Source: Anaerolineales bacterium | GTDB lineage: Bacteria; Chloroflexota; Anaerolineae; UBA7937 | DNA length: 5,141 bases | Direction of reading: 5' to 3' | NCBI GenBank assembly: GCA_030593425.1 | Contig: JAUVHF010000127.1 | Coordinates: forward strand, 1 to 5,141 | Shown here: piece after piece, positions 5,012 to 5,141 of the stretch | Position numbering within the stretch: position 1 is the first letter of the stretch | Layout of the letters: the number at the start of each line of letters is the position of its first letter | Notes under the pieces: model-generated | What the model saw: the letters and a program-made list of their open reading frames with translations, nothing else | The model's database searches: none | What the model was told of the DNA's origin: nothing | Position numbers and translations under genes: made by a program

Positions 5012-5141
5012 TCAGGCAACCGAGAGGCAGCTCCTCTTGGGACCCTTGAGCCCCACCCCAGTGAGGAGTTTGACTATCTTCTTCAGGTTCACCGCCATGG
5101 CGGTGAGGTAACCCTGTATGGCATAACGCAATAGCCCCAGA
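5012..5141 (-). CDS. Transposase C-terminus, IS1182-like DDE family (partial)
   Basis: Forty-two codons and a TGA stop (5014-5012) are read leftward from the window edge; the N-terminal and catalytic parts lie beyond it. The peptide contains RYAIQGYLTAMAVNLKKIVK, close to the final helix of IS1182-type DDE transposases, where a 'QxYLTAxAxNLKRLVKLL' pattern is usual. It ends with a short basic tail, GPKRSCLSVA. The Asp/Glu triad is not visible, so whether the gene is intact is unknown. A related IS4/IS5-group transposase is possible. Confidence 0.7.
   Translation of the reverse strand, partial: LGLLRYAIQGYLTAMAVNLKKIVKLLTGVGLKGPKRSCLSVA

Larger units (their letters stand above)
4862..5141 (-). 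mobile_element. End of an IS1182-like insertion sequence (partial)
   Basis: The right side of the window carries a transposase C-terminus reading leftward. Beyond its stop codon, 5011-4862 is non-coding. Near 4862-4880 the minus strand reads TTTTTCAACGGTCTCC, a pattern resembling the terminal repeats of many insertion sequences, so the outer edge is placed there by inference. The tract 4920-5000 is strongly pyrimidine-rich on the plus strand. It ends in a short stem (CGCC 4985-4988 with GGCG 4993-4996) and a run of seven C (5001-5007). The other terminus and target duplication are outside the window. Confidence 0.45.

Noticed and set aside
1..5141. CRISPR array, tRNA, rRNA, riboswitch or phage att site
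   Set aside because: I saw no regularly spaced repeats, cloverleaf-like sequence, rRNA segment or recognisable riboswitch core on either strand.

Overview
The window looks like a piece of bacterial chromosome, probably Chloroflexota (Anaerolineae-like or a relative). This is inference. The clues are about 57% G+C, frequent AGG/AGA and ATA codons, a lipoprotein with a Pro/Thr linker of the kind common on Chloroflexota trypsin-like peptidases, and a hotdog protein starting with a Cys-x-x-Cys-Gly motif. The codon usage hints at a thermophile but does not prove it. No marker gene settles the taxonomy.

Layout. The left edge (1-185, minus) is the N-terminus of an exported lipoprotein, possibly an HtrA/DegP-like serine protease. 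Positions 186-381 form a divergent control region. It has a minus promoter (309-337) and a plus promoter (344-372) whose -35 boxes lie 6 bp apart, plus a 12-bp perfect palindrome (235-246). The plus promoter ends so close to the degV ATG that degV should be translated from an essentially leaderless mRNA. A tight five-gene plus-strand operon follows: degV (382-1230), plsX (1250-2260), a FabF-type ketosynthase with an extra N-terminal segment (2262-3683), a two-helix membrane protein with a NERD-like domain (3686-4372), and a PaaI-type hotdog thioesterase (4356-4814). Gaps are 19, 1 and 2 nt, then a 17-nt overlap. After 4814 there is no convincing terminator. From about 4862 the sequence appears to be the end of an insertion sequence, with the C-terminal 42 residues of an IS1182-like transposase on the minus strand (5012-5141).

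How the genes may work together. DegV/FakB proteins bind fatty acids, PlsX interconverts acyl-ACP and acyl-phosphate, FabF elongates acyl-ACP, and hotdog enzymes hydrolyse acyl thioesters. Four of the five genes therefore handle acyl groups, and the operon reads as a lipid-supply unit. The NERD-like membrane protein has no obvious role there and is the least explained member. No fabH, fabD, fabG or acpP is present in the window.

I did not find a clear undescribed system. The points most worth a second look are the back-to-back promoters with a leaderless degV, the alternative starts and altered gating loop of the ketosynthase, the His-to-Asn change in DegV, and the NERD protein inside a lipid operon.
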